Shown: in pieces, positions 24,538 to 27,008 of the stretch
Layout: every line of letters begins with the position of its first letter
Numbering within the stretch: position 1 is the stretch's first letter
From: Verrucomicrobiaceae bacterium
GTDB lineage: Bacteria; Verrucomicrobiota; Verrucomicrobiia; Verrucomicrobiales; Verrucomicrobiaceae
Length of the DNA stretch: 27,008 nt
Assembly (NCBI GenBank): GCA_947463285.1
Contig: CANHTV010000005.1
Location: 1 to 27,008 of the forward strand
Reading direction: 5' to 3'
Notes under the pieces: model-generated
What the model was told of the DNA's origin: nothing
What the model saw: only the letters and a program-made list of their open reading frames with translations
Databases searched by the model: none
Made by a program: the position numbers and the translations under genes

Positions 24538-24690
24538 GAATGACGAAGGATTAAATCCGAATGACTAAAGAAGGTCTAATTCCGAAGCCCGAAAAAACCA
24601 AAGGTCTTGCCCAAGAGGCCTTGCTTTTCCCTTCGACATTAGATCTTCGTCATTCTTTCGTCATTGGGTGCTTCTTGATTCGTCATTCCT
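24538..24690. repeat. Intergenic palindromic repeat cluster (AATGACGAA / TTCGTCATT units)
   Basis: The gap between convergent genes is filled by short repeats. GAATGACGAAG (24538-24548) and its exact reverse complement (24645-24655) form an 11-base inverted repeat around a 96-base loop. TTCGTCATT recurs at 24646, 24657 and 24679, and a degenerate AATGACTAA is at 24560. The loop centre has a further imperfect hairpin (AAGGTCTTG ... CCTT, 24601-24622) and repeats of AAGGTCT. It may act as a bidirectional terminator or be a copy of a dispersed non-coding element; no transposase is present. Confidence 0.7.
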
Positions 24691-24692
24691 GA

Positions 24693-26225
24693 TCAGGGTG
24701 CCTTCTTCTCAGGCTCCATCGCTGGCATCGGCAGGGCTTTGGGGACATTTGGTGGAGCCTTGGGAGCGGGGCTTGGGGCTTTCGGCGCTTCGGGTGTCCT
24801 GAAGGATTCAAAGACCAGTGCGCCTTTTAAGGCATCCACCGCACGCTCGATCTGGCGATCTCCGAGATTGGCCAGCTCAATGGCAGCTGCCTCGCCGGTG
24901 CCGTGATTGTTGCGCCATTTGGTGACCTTGATTTCCTCATCCGTGGTCAGCGTCGAGACAATATTCGGCTCCACGCCGTGTTCATGAATGGTGCGATGAC
25001 TTGGCGTGTAATACTTGGCGATGGTCAGGCGCATGGCGGCCCCGTTTTTCATCGGCAGGATGCTCTGCACGCTGCCTTTGCCAAAGCTGGTCGTGCCGAT
25101 GACAATCGCCCGCTTCAGATCCTGAAGCGCTCCGGCCGTGATCTCCGCCGCACTGGCACTGGCGTGATTGATGATCACCGCCACGGGGTAGCGACGCGGC
25201 TTTTTGCCATCCCGCGACGGCGTGCGATACGGCGGCGGATTCTGCGAGGCGATACGCCCCTCCGTCGTCACCACCACGGTACCTTCGGGTAAAAACTCAC
25301 CGCAGACCGCTACCGCACTGTCCAGCAGGCCACCGGGATTGTTTCGCAGATCCAGCACCAAGGCCTGCATCCCGCGTTTCTCCAGTTGATCCAAGGCATC
25401 GCTGAGATCTTTCGCCGTCGCCTGGGTGAACTGTGAGATGCGGGCGTAACCGATTTTGTAGTCACCCGCCATCTTCGGCGTTACGAGCAGCGCATCATGC
25501 ACAGACGTCTCACTCAGCGTCTCACGGACCAGTGTGAATTCGAGAAACTGCTTCGTGCCAGGACGGCGGACAGTTAGCTTCAGCGACTCCCCAGCCTTGC
25601 CCGAGAGCAGTTGGATGGCCTCCGCGACTCCAACGCTGTCAGTCAGCACTTCATTGATGCGCACCATCTGATCACCCGCCAGCAGGCCGACACGAGCCGC
25701 TGGGCCATCTTCACGCACACTGATGATCGTCAGCGTGCCTTCACGCAGGGCGACGCTGATGCCGACGCCCTCTGAAGTGTCACTTTGCTCACGCTGCATG
25801 TCTTCAAAGAGTGACTTACCCATGTATTCGCAGTGCGGGTCCAGACGCCGCAGCATCCCCTCCAGAGCCCCCTCCACCAGCTCTTCATAAGTGATCTTGG
25901 ATTCATCCACATAGCTCTGTCGGATGGTTTCCATCGCGCGCGTCAGCATTTCCATCTGGCGATAAGCATCCTCAGGCGGTGGCTGAGAGGGAGCCTCCTT
26001 CGGCTTCGACGCTGGAGACACGGGCGGCGGCAGATCGTCCTTCGGCTTGATCGTCGCAGGCGGCGCGATTTTGGGGGCCGCCGCAGGAGTCTGAGCAGGG
26101 GCAGCAGGAGCCGGAGTCGCCGCCTTGACAGAGATTCCGGTGAGCAAACTAAAACTGAGGGCCAAAACACAGCGCATGGCCGGACAGTGCATCATTCCAG
26201 CCAGAGCAACAGGGTAAAATCTCAT
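24693..26225 (-). CDS. S41-family C-terminal processing peptidase (CtpA/Tsp-like)
   Basis: This is a periplasmic serine protease that trims or degrades envelope proteins. From the farthest start the protein has 510 residues: a signal peptide (core LALSFSLLTGISVKA), a Pro/Ala-rich linker (about 37-84), a helical segment, a PDZ domain (about 150-222, with DGPAARVGLLAGDQMVRINEV), and the protease domain. KIGYARISQF and LDLRNNPGGLLD are family strings. The Ser-Lys pair is S358 in NHASASAAEI and K383 in SFGKGSVQ; the 25-residue spacing fits the family. A Pro/Ala/Lys-rich tail ends the protein. Starts at 26195 or 26177 are also possible; the last directly precedes the signal peptide. Confidence 0.93.
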   Translation of the reverse strand: MRFYPVALAGMMHCPAMRCVLALSFSLLTGISVKAATPAPAAPAQTPAAAPKIAPPATIKPKDDLPPPVSPASKPKEAPSQPPPEDAYRQMEMLTRAMETIRQSYVDESKITYEELVEGALEGMLRRLDPHCEYMGKSLFEDMQREQSDTSEGVGISVALREGTLTIISVREDGPAARVGLLAGDQMVRINEVLTDSVGVAEAIQLLSGKAGESLKLTVRRPGTKQFLEFTLVRETLSETSVHDALLVTPKMAGDYKIGYARISQFTQATAKDLSDALDQLEKRGMQALVLDLRNNPGGLLDSAVAVCGEFLPEGTVVVTTEGRIASQNPPPYRTPSRDGKKPRRYPVAVIINHASASAAEITAGALQDLKRAIVIGTTSFGKGSVQSILPMKNGAAMRLTIAKYYTPSHRTIHEHGVEPNIVSTLTTDEEIKVTKWRNNHGTGEAAAIELANLGDRQIERAVDALKGALVFESFRTPEAPKAPSPAPKAPPNVPKALPMPAMEPEKKAP

Positions 26226-26297
26226 CCTGAGTCAATCTGCTTCGGATTCACCAGACGGCCTGCGAGTTCTGCGAGTCATGGCCGTATTCACACAATC

Positions 26298-27008
26298 ATG
26301 AAGTCAACGTTCCTCGCCTCTCTCCTGATCGTCACCTCGTCTTTGGCTGAAGACTGGCCGCAGTTTTTATTCAATGCACGCCACTCGGGAAATGCGGCGG
26401 CGCATGAGATCGCTGCCGATCAGCTCGGCCTGCAAGGGGTGGTGTCGATGACGGATGGTCTCTACACCGCGCCGGTGGTGGCTGCGGGGCTGGTCTATGT
26501 GCTGGATGGCTCGGGCATGGTTCGTTGCTTCGAGGCGGATTCTTTAAAACCACGGTGGAATTTTCAAAGCGCGGGCGGTGCGCAAAACGTCAATAACATC
26601 AGCTCGCCCGCCATCGCGGGAGACTACCTTCACTTTGGCACGACGGCGGGGCTTTATTATGTGCTGAATCGGCAAACAGGCGCGGTGGTGAAGAAGATCG
26701 ACTGTGGAGAGCCGATCTTCAGCACGCCTGTGGTAGGTGAAGATCGCGTCTATTTAGTCACGCTCGGCTCGCAAGCCCAGGCGCTGAAGTTTGACGGCAC
26801 ACCGGTGTGGAAGTGGGACTTCGTGAAGGAGGTCATCGGCTTTACAGGCAATCGCTGGAGTGGTGAGGACTGGGCCGCGTTTTGTGAGAAGCGGATGCTG
26901 GCCACGCTGAAGCCCGGTGCCACACCGACCTCCAGCGATGGACGTGTCACCTGGAAGGATCACTTCGTCTGCTCGCGCGATCTCTGCCTGGTGGACAAGA
27001 CGCTCGTC
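26298..27008 (+). CDS. Secreted PQQ-like beta-propeller protein (partial, cut by window end)
   Basis: The frame is open from ATG 26298 to the window end (237 codons), so the 3' end is missing. A short signal peptide (KSTFLASLLIVTSSLA) is followed by EDWPQFLFNARHSGNAA, the usual opening of secreted PQQ-like (PQQ-binding-like) beta-propeller proteins. Propeller repeats follow: TAPVVAAGLVYVLDGSGMVRCFEADSLKPRW, SSPAIAGDYLHFGTTAGLYYVLNRQTGAVV and STPVVGEDRVYLVTLGSQAQALKFDGTPVWKW. About residues 178-225 (from VIGFTGNRW to SSDGRVTW) depart from the repeat pattern and may be an insert. No catalytic residues of quinoprotein dehydrogenases can be judged from this fragment; non-enzymatic scaffolds of this type are common. 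It is divergent from the S41 gene. Confidence 0.85.
   Translation, partial: MKSTFLASLLIVTSSLAEDWPQFLFNARHSGNAAAHEIAADQLGLQGVVSMTDGLYTAPVVAAGLVYVLDGSGMVRCFEADSLKPRWNFQSAGGAQNVNNISSPAIAGDYLHFGTTAGLYYVLNRQTGAVVKKIDCGEPIFSTPVVGEDRVYLVTLGSQAQALKFDGTPVWKWDFVKEVIGFTGNRWSGEDWAAFCEKRMLATLKPGATPTSSDGRVTWKDHFVCSRDLCLVDKTLV

Overview
The window looks like ordinary chromosome of a Gram-negative (diderm), moderately GC-rich bacterium. The best guess is Verrucomicrobiota, near Prosthecobacter/Verrucomicrobium. This is an inference from protein style and not from a marker gene: a zinc-ribbon ExbB-like channel protein, a secreted PQQ-like beta-propeller starting with a WPQF motif, TTCGTCATT-type intergenic repeats, and a near absence of Shine-Dalgarno sequences. 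An outer membrane is implied by the complete Mla lipid-transport set with a MlaA lipoprotein. No tRNA, rRNA, CRISPR array, phage gene or insertion sequence was seen.

Layout. (1) 132-5286, plus strand: asnS, a stand-alone DsbD-type N-terminal domain protein, a membrane-anchored protein with five EAPKP repeats, and an ABC ATPase/FtsX-like permease pair. (2) 5352-8167, minus strand: a tightly overlapping set of CPBP membrane protease, thiL, tsaE and tsaB. TsaE and TsaB act in t6A tRNA modification. (3) 8342-10606, plus strand: a secreted TPR protein fused to a C-terminal CxxC redoxin domain. (4) 10650-14084, minus strand: mlaE-mlaF-mlaD-mlaC-mlaA, with gaps of 2 and 6 bases or 4-base overlaps, for phospholipid traffic between the membranes; no mlaB is present. 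(5) 14283-16272, plus strand: an AIM24-family protein and an integral-membrane M48 metalloprotease. (6) 16271-22803, minus strand: a probable six-gene operon that ends in a clear intrinsic terminator. It encodes a zinc-ribbon ExbB/TolQ-like proton-channel protein, two different ExbD/MotB-like partners with coiled coils, an AsmA-like anchored protein, a secreted tandem HMA-like CCxxC protein, and a secreted peroxiredoxin. (7) 23005-24537, plus strand: an MFS transporter. (8) 24538-24690: a repeat-rich palindromic spacer. (9) 24693-26225, minus strand: an S41 C-terminal processing protease. (10) 26298 to the window end, plus strand: the start of a PQQ-like beta-propeller protein.

A theme is the cell envelope: lipid transport (Mla), an energised stator-like complex beside an AsmA-like protein, envelope proteases (CPBP, M48, S41), and periplasmic thiol/redox proteins (DsbD-like, TPR-redoxin, HMA-like CCxxC, peroxiredoxin). 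The most unusual piece is the stator-like operon in region 6, which pairs one channel subunit with two unlike B-type subunits and an AsmA-like protein. All function calls come from reading motifs by eye; no database search was run.
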